Source: Neocallimastix lanati (nom. inval.) (Eukaryota > Neocallimastigomycota > Neocallimastigomycetes > Neocallimastigales > Neocallimastigaceae). From it: a stretch of 60,000 bases of DNA. The DNA lies in contig JACVTC010000118.1 of assembly GCA_016946835.1 (NCBI GenBank), positions 312,501-372,500 on the forward strand, given 5' to 3'. A program made the translations under genes and the position numbers. The notes under the pieces are model-generated. The model was not told the origin of the DNA. It saw only the letters and a list, made by a program, of their open reading frames with translations, and searched no databases. The first letter of the stretch is position 1, and the number at the start of each line of letters is the position of its first letter. Of this stretch, positions 34,731-47,789 are shown piece by piece.

Positions 34731-37148
34731 ATTCATATAAATATAATTTTATTAGCTAACTATTGTTATTTTAATATAGATAGTTTTATTACTATATATT
34801 ATATATTTTATATACTATATTTATTTTATATTTATTTTATATTTATATTATTATATTTATATTGCGTTTTTATTTCATTTTATTTATTTATTCATTTATT
34901 TTATTTTATTTATTTAAAAAAAAAAAAAAATTACCCTAATAAAGTAAGATTTCCTCCTTTTCTTTGTTTTTGCTTTATTTCTTTACCCCATATAAAGGTA
35001 TAAATATAATCTGTGGTATTTAATGTAAAAGTTTCACCATAAATTGAATAAAAGATATCATTTTTTCCTGAATCCATATTTAATTTTTTTTCTAATTCCT
35101 CCGCTTCTCTTTTGTAACCTCTGACAGTTCGATCTAAATCATTTCTTTCAACACGTAATGTAGTTAATTCTGATCTTATTGAATTATATATATCTCTCTT
35201 TTCTTGAACTAATCGATTTTCTTCTATTGATTATTAATCATCATCATCATCATCATCATCATAATAATAATAATAATAATAATAAAAATTGATTTATAAA
35301 TGAATGAATGAATAAATAAATGAATAAAGTAAATGAATAAATAATTTAAATGATAAATAAATAAATAAATAAATAAATAAAACAAATAATAATATAATAA
35401 TAAATATATATATTAAACCTTCTTCTTCTTCTTTAATTAATTCATTTTCGTTTTCATATTCTTTAATTTCTGTTCCTTCTGGTACAATTTCTTTTAAGTA
35501 AATTTCATCATAATTATTTAAAATATTGTCTATTTCAACTTGATCCATATTCTTGTAATTTTTAAGTTTCATAATATCTTTAACTGATTCGATTAATCTT
35601 GCACGAGTGACTCTATATTCACTTCTAAGTTCTCTGAATAGTGATTTATAAAAATCTTTGGATTCTTTTTCAATTTCTTCTAAATGCTTTATTTTATCTT
35701 TATTTTTATTTTTATTTTTATTTTATTTTTTTATTTTTGAATGTATAATGTAATAGTTTTTATTAATATAACAATTATATTATTAAAATTTTGTGTTTTT
35801 ATTATTATTATTATTATTATGAAAAAATATATTTTAAAAATATTATTATTCATGAACAATTATTATGAATATTATTTTTAATGATTAATGAGTTTTATAA
35901 TTATTTTAAGGTAATTATTAGAATTTAAGTATCTAACCTTTTAATTTATCAAGTTTTTCATTTTCTGCTAGATGCATTGCTTTCTTTTCCAAAAATGTAG
36001 TTGAATCTAAAGTTATATTAGCTAGAGAATTAACTAACATTTTTTGATATTTTTGGAAAGACTTTTATATATATATATAATTGTGAAGAAAAAAAAAAAC
36101 ATTTCAGTATGGATATAAATATAAATATATAGAGAAAGATAGATATATTTAATATATTTTATATTTATGCATTTTTTTTTTCTTTTTTCTTTTCTTTTTT
36201 CTTTTTTCTTTTTTCTTTTTTCTTTTTTTTTTTTTTTTTTTCTTTTTTCTTTTTTCTTTTTTCTTTTTTCTTTTTTATTTTTTAATTTTTAATTTTTATT
36301 TTTATTTTATTATGTTATTATTATTATTATTATTTTTTTTTTTAGATAGAGATTTTATTTATTTGTTTATTTATTTATTTATTTATTATTATCATTAGTT
36401 TTACCATAACATAATTTAGTATTTTTTTTGTTTTTTCCCGTTCTTCAATTCTGGCCATTTCTTCACATCTATCGGGACATATGATTATTCCATTATATTC
36501 ATCCGAACCATCACAACATAATTCATAATCTATATGAAATTATTTAATATAATTTTTTTATTTATTATTATTATTATTTGTATTTTACTTGCATGTTTTG
36601 TAATATATATATATTATTATTTTTTTCTTAGTATTTTTGAAAAGAATTATTATTGTATAATAATATTATTTTTTCCTTGGCTCATATAATAATAAGAATT
36701 AATAGCTATTAGTTATTATTATTTAATTACCACAAACACCATCATTGACTCTTGAACTTGGAATGAAATTTCCTTTACTACCATGATTTTCACAATAAAA
36801 CTTTGAATTTGGACATGCAGGTGTTCCTTAAAATAAGTTATTTTAATCATTATCGACATATGTATATTGTTAATAATAAATAGTCATATAATAGTTTATG
36901 GAAGAATATATTTAATAATGAAATAGCAACTGTTAAACATTAAAAAAAAAAAAAAAATTAATACCAGGTTCATCACTTCCATCAGCACAATCACAATAAT
37001 CATCATTTAAAGAACTGTATGGAATAACTCCATTTCCGTCGAGACAATGGAAAAGATTATCAGGGGTTTTTTGATATTTTCCGAGGTCTAATTTTAAAAA
37101 TTATTTCATTTTTTTAACATATTGTATACACATAGATATATCAAAATA

Positions 37149-37179
<31 letters not shown>

Positions 37180-37585
37180 TTTTTTTCCATAAACAATTGT
37201 TCAGCATATTATTTTTTTTTTTTTTTAAAATAACAATAGTAAAAAAAAAAAAAAGAAAAAAAAAGTTTATAATTAATAAATATATTTATTATTACATTAA
37301 TATTATTGATTTATGTTTTTTTATTTATTTATTTTTTAGTTATATTGTATTTATTAAATAAAATATAAATATAAAGAAAATAAAAATAAAAAAAAAAAAA
37401 TAATTTGAAATTTTAAGTGTATTTATTTTATTATTAAAATTACTTTCAGAAATATATACATTTTAAAATATTTTTTTAATTTTATTACCTTCATCAGCAA
37501 CACCATATATTCTTTCAAAATGAACTGCACAATTAATGAGGGAAATGTAAGTTGACGATATTATTGATAGATATTTAATGTTCAT
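33987..37585 (-). CDS. Glucosidase 2 subunit beta (PRKCSH family), ER quality control
   Basis: Nine exons on the minus strand: 37489..37585, 36965..37087, 36731..36826, 36405..36529, 35938..36061, 35419..35697, 35223..34935, 34686..34599 and 34388..33987 (1623 nt, 540 residues), all GT-AG and phase-consistent. The exon 4 donor is the least certain. It is the regulatory subunit of ER alpha-glucosidase II, which trims glucose from N-glycans and binds mannose through its MRH domain. A signal peptide (about 1-19) is followed by two Cys-rich LDL-receptor-A-like modules: CLDGNGVIPYSSLNDDYCDC, then VNDGVCDYELCCDGSDEY in exons 3-4. A Lys/Glu-rich coiled coil follows (about 120-330), then the MRH domain (about 339-440) with CWNGPKRS, LVCE and CEY. 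An acidic tail ends in the ER-retrieval signal HDEL (537-540). The first MRH disulfide appears to be missing. Confidence 0.95.
36178..36300. repeat. Polypyrimidine CTTTTT repeat in intron 4
   Basis: A T-rich tract with regularly spaced C (TTTTTTC units) lies inside the largest internal intron of the glucosidase II beta gene. It is simple-sequence DNA. On the transcribed strand it is purine-rich. Confidence 0.8.
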
Positions 37586-37901
37586 TTTTTTTATTTTTTT
37601 ATATATATATATTTTTATTTTTTCTTATATTGATTATTTTTAATTTCTTTTTTTCTTTTTTTTTTTTTTTTTTTTTTTTATTTTTATTTTTACTTCCTTC
37701 CTTATTTAGTATGCTTTTATTGTTATTTTAATGCTATTAAAAAGTCTTTTTGCCTTTTAATTACTTCTTCATTTATTAAAGCATATCTTTTTTTTTTTTT
37801 AAATTTTATTTAATAATTTTTTTTTATATGAAATAATTTTACATATATTTTATATTTTAGAATTCCTCGATAAATCAATGTATTTATTAATTTTAATATT
37901 A

Positions 37902-37996
<95 letters not shown>

Positions 37997-38488
37997 ACAA
38001 ATAAATAAACAAATAAATAAATAAAAAATTGTGTAATTTATTTAATTTTTTATTTTGTTTTATTTTTTTTATATTATATTTTTATTTATTAATTATCTTT
38101 TAAATATTATAACTTATAAAAAATATATATATATATAAATTTATTATAATAATTAATAAAAATCATGAAGTTATAATAATCTAGTAAAATAAAAAAAAAA
38201 AAAAAATAATATTTACTTGATTATTATAATTTCATGATTCATATTAATTAATTTTTAATAAAAAATAAATAAATAAAAAAAAAGATCAATAATAAAAAGG
38301 GAATTAATATTTATATTTTTATAATCATTATTAGTATTATTTATTATTTTTTATTTCTATTTTTTGAAAATAAGATAAAAAAAAAAAAGATTATAATAAA
38401 AATGGATTAATATTTATATTTTTATAATTATTATTATTATTTATTTCTATTTTAGAAAATAAAAAAACAAGAAAAAAAAAATCCTCCC
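37586..38488. other. AT-rich spacer with (AAAT)n microsatellite
   Basis: This is the 5' flank of glucosidase II beta and the 3' flank of the secreted protein gene (both minus strand). A nearly pure (AAAT)n tract of about 30 units lies at 37903-38024. No gene is seen. Confidence 0.7.
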
Positions 38489-39328
38489 TCAATAATTGTA
38501 AAATAAGAAAATAGCAAGAAGCGTGATTGAATCAATTATAATATTTCCAATGTTATTCTTGGTGACGTTACTTGTAGAACTTCCATTACATTTCTTTAAT
38601 TCATTAATTGCTTTATTAAGACTTTCACTTTGTTCTCCCATTGATTTTAAAATATCTTCAATTTTTTGATTTATTTTTTCTGGGGTTTCATTAACTTTTT
38701 TAGTAAGAGCTTCATTAAAAGCAATTATTTCAGTAAAAAGATCAATACTTTTTGATGAACATTCAGGGATTTTACAATTTTCAGAAATAATTTCTTGACT
38801 AGGTATATAACCTTTTTTTCGGGTTTCTGGACTAGTCCATTGATAGGAATTACCATAGTTACCAGTAGTAAATAGTATCATATCTTGTGCAATTGGACAT
38901 TTAATATTATTGAAACAATATAGTTTGAAAGAATTACCATTGACTTTTATTAAATGAGTAAGGACATCTTTTTGATTTTGATCAATTTTTCCACATGATG
39001 GCATTGCAGATATTGGATCATTATAAAACTTACTACATTTTTCTTCATTAATGAGTTTACAAGTGTCGTCAGAAATCTCTACAATCATTAAACATTCAGC
39101 ATAAGATTGCTCTTCCTTTAAACATGCAAGTTCTTCTTCTGTTGCAGGAACTGGAGATGAACTTGATACATTTAAATCAAGATCTAGATTGTCATTAAAA
39201 GTTGTTGTTACTGCAAATTTAACATTTAGATCATTCATATTTGTTAATGCGCTGGAGCCATATTTCGTGCTTATGATAGTTCCATTTGCACAAGATGCAA
39301 AAAGAATTAATAATTTTGTTAATTTCAT
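38489..39328 (-). CDS. Secreted surface protein with C-terminal GPI-type signal
   Basis: A single exon of 279 residues. The N-terminus MKLTKLLILFASCANGT is a typical signal peptide. A Ser/Pro/Thr-rich segment follows (about 50-65). The mature part has roughly a dozen cysteines (for example LACLKEE, AECLMIV, DDTCKLI, EEKCSKF, YCFNNIKCP and ENCKIPECSS), suggesting a disulfide-stabilised extracellular domain. Residues about 215-250 are an amphipathic Glu/Lys-rich helix without Cys (INQKIEDILKSMGEQSESLN). A CNGSSTSN spacer and a hydrophobic tail (SITLLAIFLFYNY) follow, fitting a GPI-anchor signal. Several N-x-S/T sites are present. The layout resembles the 8.8-9.8 kb protein, without obvious sequence identity. 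The family is not recognised. Fungal wall or plasma-membrane location is inferred. Confidence 0.85.
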   Translation of the reverse strand: MKLTKLLILFASCANGTIISTKYGSSALTNMNDLNVKFAVTTTFNDNLDLDLNVSSSSPVPATEEELACLKEEQSYAECLMIVEISDDTCKLINEEKCSKFYNDPISAMPSCGKIDQNQKDVLTHLIKVNGNSFKLYCFNNIKCPIAQDMILFTTGNYGNSYQWTSPETRKKGYIPSQEIISENCKIPECSSKSIDLFTEIIAFNEALTKKVNETPEKINQKIEDILKSMGEQSESLNKAINELKKCNGSSTSNVTKNNIGNIIIDSITLLAIFLFYNY

Positions 39329-40022
39329 TTTTTCCTTCTTGTTTTTTTTTTTTTTTTTAATATTATTTTTCTTTTCTTTTATCTATCGACTATATATATA
39401 TGTATATAATTAATTAGATTGAAATTATTTTTAATAAATTAAATATAATAAATTTTAAGAGTTTAAATAACCAAGTAAAAAGTTATTAAATTTTTTTTAT
39501 TAAATTCATAATGACATGACATCTTAAATTAATTTTTTTTTTATATTTATTTATTTTACCACAAATTTTAATTTTATTATTAATATTAGTTGTTATGTAT
39601 TTATTTAACTAGTTTAATTGCATTTAGGACAAAATTTTTTCATTATAATAGTTATAATTATTTAATTAAATCCAATTTCTTTCTATTATTAGAAATTGGA
39701 TTTAATTTAATTCTAATATCATTTAGGATAATTAAAATATATAATTGATAATTAGATTTTATTTTTAAATTTTTTTATTATTATTATTTTTTTTTAAATA
39801 ATATATTAATTTTATTTAATAATATAATTTAAAATTTATATATTATAAATAAATAAATAAATAAATAAATAAGTAAATAAGTAAATAAATAAATAAATAA
39901 GTTAATAAATAAATAAATAACTAGATTAGAAAAATTAAAAAAATATCATAATTAAAAAATATAAAATATTTTTCTTTTATATAAAAAAATGAAATTAATA
40001 AAAATTATAGAATTTAAATTAA

Positions 40023-40053
<31 letters not shown>

Positions 40054-41510
40054 AAAGAAAAAACAATATGATTAAATAATAATTTATACAATAAAGACTT
40101 ATTAAATATAAATTAAATATGATTATAATATGGATAATACATCAATTAATGCTAATTATAATATTATTTATGCTTTTTTTTTTTTTTTTTTTTTTTTTAT
40201 TTTATTTTTTATTTTTTTATTTTTTTATTTTTTTATTTTTTTATTTTTATTTTTTTCTTTTTTCTTTTTTCTTTTTTTATTTTTTTCTTTTTTCTTTTTT
40301 TATTTTTTTCTTTTTTATTTTTTTCTTTTTTTCTTTTTTTCTTTTTTCTTTTTTTCTTTTTTTCCTTTTTTTATTTTTATTTTTATTTGTTATTTAATTT
40401 TTTTTTTATTTTTATTTTTTTTTATTTTTACTAGTATTTTTATTATATATATATTTTTTTCTTTTTCTTTTTCCTTTTTTTTTATTTTTATTTTTATTTT
40501 TATTTTTTTATTTTTTATTTTTATATTTATTTTAATATTTATTTTAATTTATTATTTATTATTTATTTTTTTTTTTTATTTTATTTTTTATTTTATTTTA
40601 TTTTAATTTTTATTTTTTTATTTTAATTTTAATTTATTTTAATTTTTATTTAATTTTTATTTTTATTATTTTCTCCTATATATATATATATTATATGTTT
40701 TTTATATTTTTTATTATTTTCTCTTGTATATATATATTTTTTTTATACTGGTAAACGTTGACAAAATGAAACATCAAGTATAGAGGACAAGAGAACCTCT
40801 AAGTTCTTCTCCTCTTTCTTACCATAATTATTCATTATTATTATTAATTATTTACTAAAGACTGCTTTATCTTTTTGGTTCCTAAGCAACACGAATAATA
40901 ACAAGACTTTTTCTCTCTTAAAGATGTGTTCAAGTGAATAGCTTTGTTTTTTTTGACTTTTTAGCTTTGATTTTATTAATGATTTCTTTATGTATTACTC
41001 TTTCTTTTGGAAAATGATTAATAATAGTAATCTCTCTCTTTCCGATTAACTGAAACTGAAACTGTGTTAAACTGTACTTGATTTTACACATATTTATATA
41101 AAATTTTCCTTTTACCTTGATCTTAATGAAACTTTTTTTTTTTTTTTTAAAAAAAAAAAAAATCTATCATCTTATTCAAAATGTTGAGAGAGGAAGATGA
41201 ATACTTTTTTTAAATTTAGAAAAAAAAAAAGCTAAGTTATGAAGATAATCCTCTTCTCTTTTTGATGGCCTTGGACTTTAGTTCGTAAATTTAATTTGTT
41301 AATTATAATTTTTTTTTAAATTCTTTATAATTTTTTAGTATTAAAAAATTATTATTATTATTATTTTATTTTAAGAAAATATATATTTATAGAGTATTAA
41401 AATAGAATATTTTTTTTTCTAAAAACATTCAGTATTTTACTTATTAAACTCACACGATAACAAAAATTAAAATATTTTTATTTAGAAAAAAAAAAAAAAA
41501 AAAAATAAAA
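39329..41510. other. AT-rich intergenic DNA, very T-rich
   Basis: No gene is supported. About 40170-40670 is an almost unbroken T-rich tract with regularly spaced A or C, and the frames through it read poly-Phe. About 40745-41110 has a less skewed composition (for example CAAGAGAACCTCTAAGTTC) but no readable protein motif. Confidence 0.6.
40171..40670. repeat. 500-bp T-rich simple-sequence tract
   Basis: TTTTTA and TTTTTTC-type units dominate, with almost no G on the plus strand. Open frames across it are artefacts of composition. Confidence 0.9.
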
Positions 41511-41622
41511 ACGAAAATACCAGAAGATCAATACATCGCTTTAATTACTTAATAATCACAAAGTGTTCAAGAATCTATCAAGAAGACTGTTGATATTGTT
41601 GCTAAGGCTCTCATATAAATGA
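41511..41622 (+). pseudogene. Coding relic with two in-frame stops
   Basis: One frame reads TKIPEDQYIALIT, two consecutive TAA codons, then SQSVQESIKKTVDIVAKALI and a final TAA. The coding-like composition continues in the same frame on both sides of the stops. This fits a decayed exon in which CAA (Gln) codons mutated to TAA. The family is not identified. Confidence 0.35.
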
Positions 41623-41742
41623 CCATTAAAATTGATTTTAAGATAATTATTTTAATTGAAGAATTAGGAGTTAAATACTCATAATGAATAATAATTATAT
41701 ATAATAATAAAAAAAAAGTTTCATTATATTTATTCTAAGATC

Positions 41743-41780
<38 letters not shown>

Positions 41781-43083
41781 ATATTTATTATAAAATACCA
41801 GTCTTAATTTTAATGATGAACTAAATAATCATTTTTCTTTCTGAGATATTTAAATTAAAAATTACTAAATACTGATATATAAATATTTTAAAACCTAAAA
41901 AAAAAAAAAAAAAATAAAATAAAAATAATTACATAGAAAAATAATAATAAAGTAGTAATAATTTAAAAAAAAAAAAAAAAAATTTTTTTCAAAAAAAGTA
42001 TTAAAATTTAAAAAAATAAACATCTATTTATAAAAATATAAAAGTTATTAAAAAATATTATTTTTATATGGTTTTAATGCTATGAAAAAAATTAGAATAA
42101 AACAAATGAAAAAATAAAAAACAAATAAAAAAATAAAAAAAAAAAAAATTTAAAAATTTAATTATTATATAATTAAAGTGTTACAGTATTAAAAAAAAAA
42201 TAAAGTTTAAAATAGATTAAAAAAAAAAAATATAAAAAAAAAAATTTAAATATCATAATTCATAATTGTAGTAAATAAAGATTAACCAATAATATTATAT
42301 ATATATAAATATTTTTTTTTAAAAAAAAGGTTACACAATATCCATATATATATATAAATATTTATTTTTTTTTAAATTAATTTATTTCCATGTTATACTA
42401 AATAAATTAGATTATAAAAATTAAAAGTTTTCTCTTTATTAAAAAAAATTTTATAAAAAATGTACAATAAAATAAATGTAATTTTATAAAATTAATCAGA
42501 ATATTTTTTATTTAGTATTTTAAACACCTTTGTTATTTATAATGTTATCATTGATTCTTTTTTAATCTTTTAACACTTTTTTTTTTTTAAAAAAAGTTAC
42601 ATTTTATAATTAAATACATACATAAATAGATAAATGAATGAATGAATAAATAAATAATAATTTAACTGAAATAATATCTATTTACTACTTTAAGCATTTC
42701 TTTTTTACTTTTATATTTATATATATTTATATTATTTTTTTTTTCTGTTTTTCTTTATATATAAAAAATATAAATATAATTAAAGGAATAATTATCATGT
42801 TCAATTTTTAAACTGTAAATCAAACTAAAGTTTATTAATATTATAATTATTTTTTTTGTTAATTTCTTCATTATAGATATATTATTGTTAGAATTTAATT
42901 ATTTATCTATTATTATAAAATAAAAAAAATAATACTAAAAAAAAAAAAAAATAACAAAATATTTACATGAAATCTCCTTTTTGAAACTTTAAAAATATTT
43001 TTGAAACTATTTTTAATTAAATTGTAAAGCTTTAAAATTTTATTAGTTTATAATAAATATATTATAAAAGGATCATAATTATT

Positions 43084-43116
<33 letters not shown>

Positions 43117-43187
43117 CTTTTTTTTTTTTTTTTAAGATAAATATATATAAATTTGATCATAGTAAAAAAAAAAAAAAAAACTAGGTT
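41623..43187. other. AT-rich intergenic DNA
   Basis: Nothing recognisable was found. The stretch is A and T homopolymers, with TA dinucleotides near 43088-43113. Confidence 0.6.
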
Positions 43188-43320
43188 ATGCAACTACCTT
43201 CACCTCAACAAAGGGACAACATAGGACAACATGTTAGGAAATCTTCTGATACCAAATATGTTTTTAGTATAAGATTTCACATCAAATTTGAATCTGAATT
43301 GACATTAAATTCGTCCAAAC

Positions 43321-43355
<35 letters not shown>

Positions 43356-43475
43356 AAATTTTCTTATATTTATGTGGATCTAATCGCAGAGGTACTTGAA
43401 ATCATGAACATTTTCTCAGTAAAGCTTTCATATTTCTCTCTAAGGAAGTTTATTATGGTGTTTGTGTATTGTTAA
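43188..43475 (+). pseudogene. Possible coding or mobile-element scrap split by an A-run
   Basis: A 95-codon frame has a mixed-composition N-terminal half (MQLPSPQQRDNIGQHVRKSS, then FSIRFHIKFESELTL). A 30-nt A run encoding poly-Lys interrupts it, and a second coding-like piece (VDLIAEVLEIMNIFSVKL) follows. The local GC rise shows non-random origin, but no domain is recognised. Confidence 0.25.
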
Positions 43476-43866
43476 TCTACCTGCCATAATGACATAATCA
43501 TTTAAAAAAATAAATAAATAAATAAATAAATAAATAAAAAAGATACATATAACATGATAGTACTATACATGTATGATTCATACATGAAGATATAGTAAAA
43601 TGCATAAAAAAAAAATGGAAAAAGATACATGGAATAAAAAATGATACTTATTTCCTTAAAATTTTTTTAAATGCTAATTACTTAATAACTTTGATAAATC
43701 ATATCGATTACAAACAACTGCAATAAGCCATTGTACCCAAAAAAAACATTGAAATATGTTTTTTTTTTTTTTTTTTTTTTTTTTTTCCACAATTAAAATG
43801 GTCTTCCCTCGGCGAACTTTAGAGAAGGTTTATTATACATATAAATGAGTAGCTAAATTATTTATA

Positions 43867-43901
<35 letters not shown>

Positions 43902-44544
43902 CCAATTACCTAACGTACAACCTACAAAACAATAATATATATATAGTAAAAAACTTTATATAATTAACAGGCTTAACTCTATCTAATTTTCTATAATTAA
44001 TAATATTTCGATAATATTTTCATTCATTCAAATATGAATAAAATCATAAACAAAAGAAATCAAAGAAAACAAAACAAAGCAAAACAAAATATATAAATAT
44101 AAATTATATAATTTATAAACAATTATTGTAACTAAATCTTAAATATATATATATATATTTAACTATTTACCATTTTTAAATATGATAAAAATAAAAAAAA
44201 ACAAAAAAAAAAAAAATTTAAAAAGGATTAAATCATCTTTAAACTATATATATATATGAAAATTCGTAAGCTCATATTTTTATATCACATCATTTTTCCT
44301 TATATAAATCATCTATCTAAGAATAATTATATAGATTATATATTTCCTGTGAAACTTTATCAAAAATAAATAATTAAATACTATATAATTATATCCTCAA
44401 AAATAGTAATAAAAAAAATATATATATATATAATACTTTATAATAAAAAAAAAAATAAAAAAAATAATTAGTAACAATTTTATTTAAAAATAAAATTCTG
44501 AAAAATAATAAAATCAATAATTTTATAAATATTATTAATAAAAT

Positions 44545-44607
<63 letters not shown>

Positions 44608-45780
44608 AATAAAAATAAGAAATGAAATAATAAACAAATAAACAACTTTAAGATATTTTTGTATTAATTATTTATATTTACTTATATATAATACTTTTAA
44701 TTATTTTACTGATATTAAATACTAATTAAAATATTATTTTAATGATTACTTATAAATCTATTTACTAATATTTAAAATACCTATAAAATTTACTAATAAT
44801 TTAATTTATATACTATTACATATTTATAATAATACTATTATTATTTATTGTTAACATTTATTAAATACTAACTATACTAACTTTTTTTAATTTATTTATT
44901 TATTTACTTATTTTTTTTATTTATTTAATCTAAATTATTTAAAATTATATATATTTATGTTATTTAAACAATTGATATTTTATCTTTATATATATATATT
45001 ATTTTATATATCTGACTTGAATTTGTTGTATTTTATCAATTGATTATTATTATTATTATTATTATTATTATTTATATTTGCTTTTTTATTTTTTTTTTCT
45101 TTTTTTATTTTTTTATTGTTATTGATCTAATATTATTATTTTTAATAGTTTTATTGTTATTTTTTTTTTTTATTTAATTTTGTTTCTGTTTATATTTATT
45201 TATTTATTTATTTTTTATTTCTTTTTATTTATATTGTAATTTTTTTTGTGTTGTTTATTATTATTTCTTTAATGTCTTATTTTTTTAATTAATAATATTT
45301 AAATTATTAGTTTTATTATTTTGATTTTATTATTAAATAAATTATTACTAATTATCAAATTATTAATGAATTTTATGATTTTTTAATATAAAATTTATTA
45401 TATAATGGATAATTTTATATGTAATAATCTATTTTGTTTTAATTTTTTTTGTCTTATTTCTTTTCTTTTTTTTTTTTTTTTTTTTTTTAGAATATTCAAT
45501 TTACAATGATAATTATTGTAATATTGCTTTAATGAAATAATAAAAAAAATATGTCATTTTTTTTCTTTCTTTCAACTTAATTATCATTATTGAATAATTT
45601 TTCTAAAAGTAAAAAAAAAATTTTTTTTCTTGTTTTTTAATTATTTTTAAAAAGAGTTGTCATTTTTTTCTTTTTTTAAAAAAAAATAAAAAAGAGAAAA
45701 AGATTGATGTGAAAAATATATATATATATAAATAAAATTATAATATAAAAATTAAAATATATATATATATGTATATAAAC
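43476..45780. other. AT-rich intergenic DNA, 3' side of the zinc-finger gene
   Basis: No gene is supported. The stretch holds long homopolymers (about 43760-43786, 43871-43900 and a facing T/A pair at about 44550-44605). A small GC-richer patch at 43800-43830 (GGTCTTCCCTCGGCGAACTT) is unassigned. Confidence 0.6.
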
Positions 45781-47789
45781 TTAAATTCTTCTAGAACTTG
45801 GATGAAGGAAACGGCAATCCTTGTTAGTACAAGCTGAACCGTAACGGCACTTTATTTTAAAAATATAATTTATAAAATATAAGAAAAATATTTTATTTTA
45901 TTATTTTTATTAATTTAACAATACATATTTTTTAACATATTTATTTTATTTTTATTTTTATTTTCTTTATATATATATAATATTTTATTTTTTTTATTTT
46001 ATTTTTTTAATTTAAAAAGAATAAAAAATAAAAAGTTATTTTTATACTTACAGCAACATTAACAGAGTCATTTGTTTTTGGAGTTGGATGCATGTATGGA
46101 CAATCAGCATTCTTACAATTTGGATAGTAATGACATGGAACATTAGCCTTGGAATTCTTTTCTTGATTAGAATTACTATTATTGGAAACTTGTTGCTTGT
46201 TTAACTTTGCAAGAGCTGGACTTGGATGAGAGAATTTACAATCAGTACGAGTACAATTAGCACCATACTTACATTCAATAGCACTACGTTCACCAGAAAG
46301 GTCTGGTGGAGTATTACTAGATTGAGAAATTCTTCTGTTGTATGGAGATTGTGGTTTTGATGGTGGTTTAGAGCTAACAGCTGGGTGAATGTATAAGCAT
46401 TTATCACCATTTGGACAATTTGGGAATTTTTTACATAATTCCTTTGGATGCCAGTATTTACATTGGTCACCACGATTACAGGAAGGCCAGTATTGGCATC
46501 TAATTCTAGAAGTATCTTCATCCTTCACACTAGAAAAACTACTTCTGTGAGAACGAATAGAATGAGATCTTCTACGTTCCTTCTTAATATCCTTTTCAAG
46601 AGCAGCAAGAGCTAAAGTTTGAGCCTTAACTTCTGATTGAACTTGATTAGTTAAATCTAAAGTATTAGCAGATCTTGATAATCTTCTTTGATGATAGATA
46701 TTCTTTTGACTCTTTTCATAGTCACTGGAACAAACAGAAGAAGCTCTACTGGACTTTGGTGGAGATGGTGGTGGTGATAATGGAGTACCATCAATGATAC
46801 TTCTACGGCTATTACGAGAAGATTGAGAAACTCTTCTCTTACTCTTACTAATGTTTTCAGCCTTTGAAGAATTCTTTTCACTCTTAAGAGATGGTGATTT
46901 TAATTCTTCAATGTTAGTTTCAACTTCTTGAACTGGAGTACAACAAGCGTTGGAATATGTAATTAAGAAATTAATGAAAGAAGTGTTTATCTTTTCCTTT
47001 TCTTCAAAGACTAATATTTAAATGATTTAATTAAATTTATTTTATTTTAATTGAATTCATATATTATTTAAAAATAAAATACAAAATATTTTATATATTT
47101 ATAATAAAATTAGTTTATTGATTTTAAGTTTTTATTCTTTAATAAAATTTAAATTTATTTTAAATATATTATTATTATTATTATTATAATTGAAATACTA
47201 ACTTTTTGGAATTTCTTCAGAAAGTTCAGCCTTGTTATTTCCTGCATTTAATAAAGCAATTACTTTGTCAACTTCTTCAGGAGCTAAAATTGTTTTAAAA
47301 ATATTTTATTTTATTTTATTTTATTTTTATTATAGGGATAATTTATTGATTAATATCGTTATAATATTAAATTATATATATTAAAATTTCAAATAATTAA
47401 TATTATTTTAATAGTTACTGTAGGAAACTTTTAAAGTGTCTAATTTCTTATTAATAGAAGTCTTTCATTTGTTCAAATTTAAATTTTTAAAATATATATA
47501 TATATATATTAAAATAAATAAACAAAAAAGTATATTACAATAAAAAAAAAAAAAAAAGAAAAAAAGATTAATTTAATATTTATTCATTAATTTATTTTTA
47601 TTTATTTATTATTTATTTTGAAGTAGAATTGCTATTTATTGTTTATGACTACGATTATAATTATGATTATTTTAATGTATAATATTTTATTATTATCTTT
47701 TATAAATATATATTACTAACAATAAGTCTTTGGTTGAACTTTTGTTTTGAGTTCAAAACTGAGGACATATCAATTTTCATTTCAGACAT
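45781..47789 (-). CDS. Five-finger CCCH zinc-finger poly(A)-binding protein (Nab2/ZC3H14 type)
   Basis: Five exons on the minus strand: 47721..47789, 47419..47446, 47203..47283, 46052..47010 and 45781..45849 (1206 nt, 401 residues), with GT-AG junctions in consistent phase. Five C-terminal CCCH fingers have spacing C-x5-C-x4/5-C-x3-H: 231-247 (CQYWPSCNRGDQCKYWH), 252-268 (CKKFPNCPNGDKCLYIH), 306-321, 352-367 and 380-395 (CRYGSACTNKDCRFLH). This spacing and tandem set are characteristic of Nab2/ZC3H14/SUT-2, nuclear poly(A)-binding proteins that control tail length and mRNA export. The N-terminal block (about 35-60, including EEVDKVIALLNAGNNKAELS) resembles the short helical N-terminal domain of that family. 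The middle is Ser/Arg/Lys-rich with a Pro patch (SPPPSPPKSS), likely disordered. The last finger is encoded by its own exon. Confidence 0.9.

Noticed and set aside
29604-38024. CRISPR-like or regulatory arrays at the (AAAT)n tracts
   Set aside because: Pure microsatellites with no spacers, in a eukaryotic genome.
39189-39413. Plus-strand ORF opposite the secreted protein N-terminus
   Set aside because: Antisense of the signal-peptide region followed by a T-rich tail.
46201-46881. Other minus-strand frames within the zinc-finger gene
   Set aside because: They lack the CCCH pattern and are frame shadows of the large coding exon.
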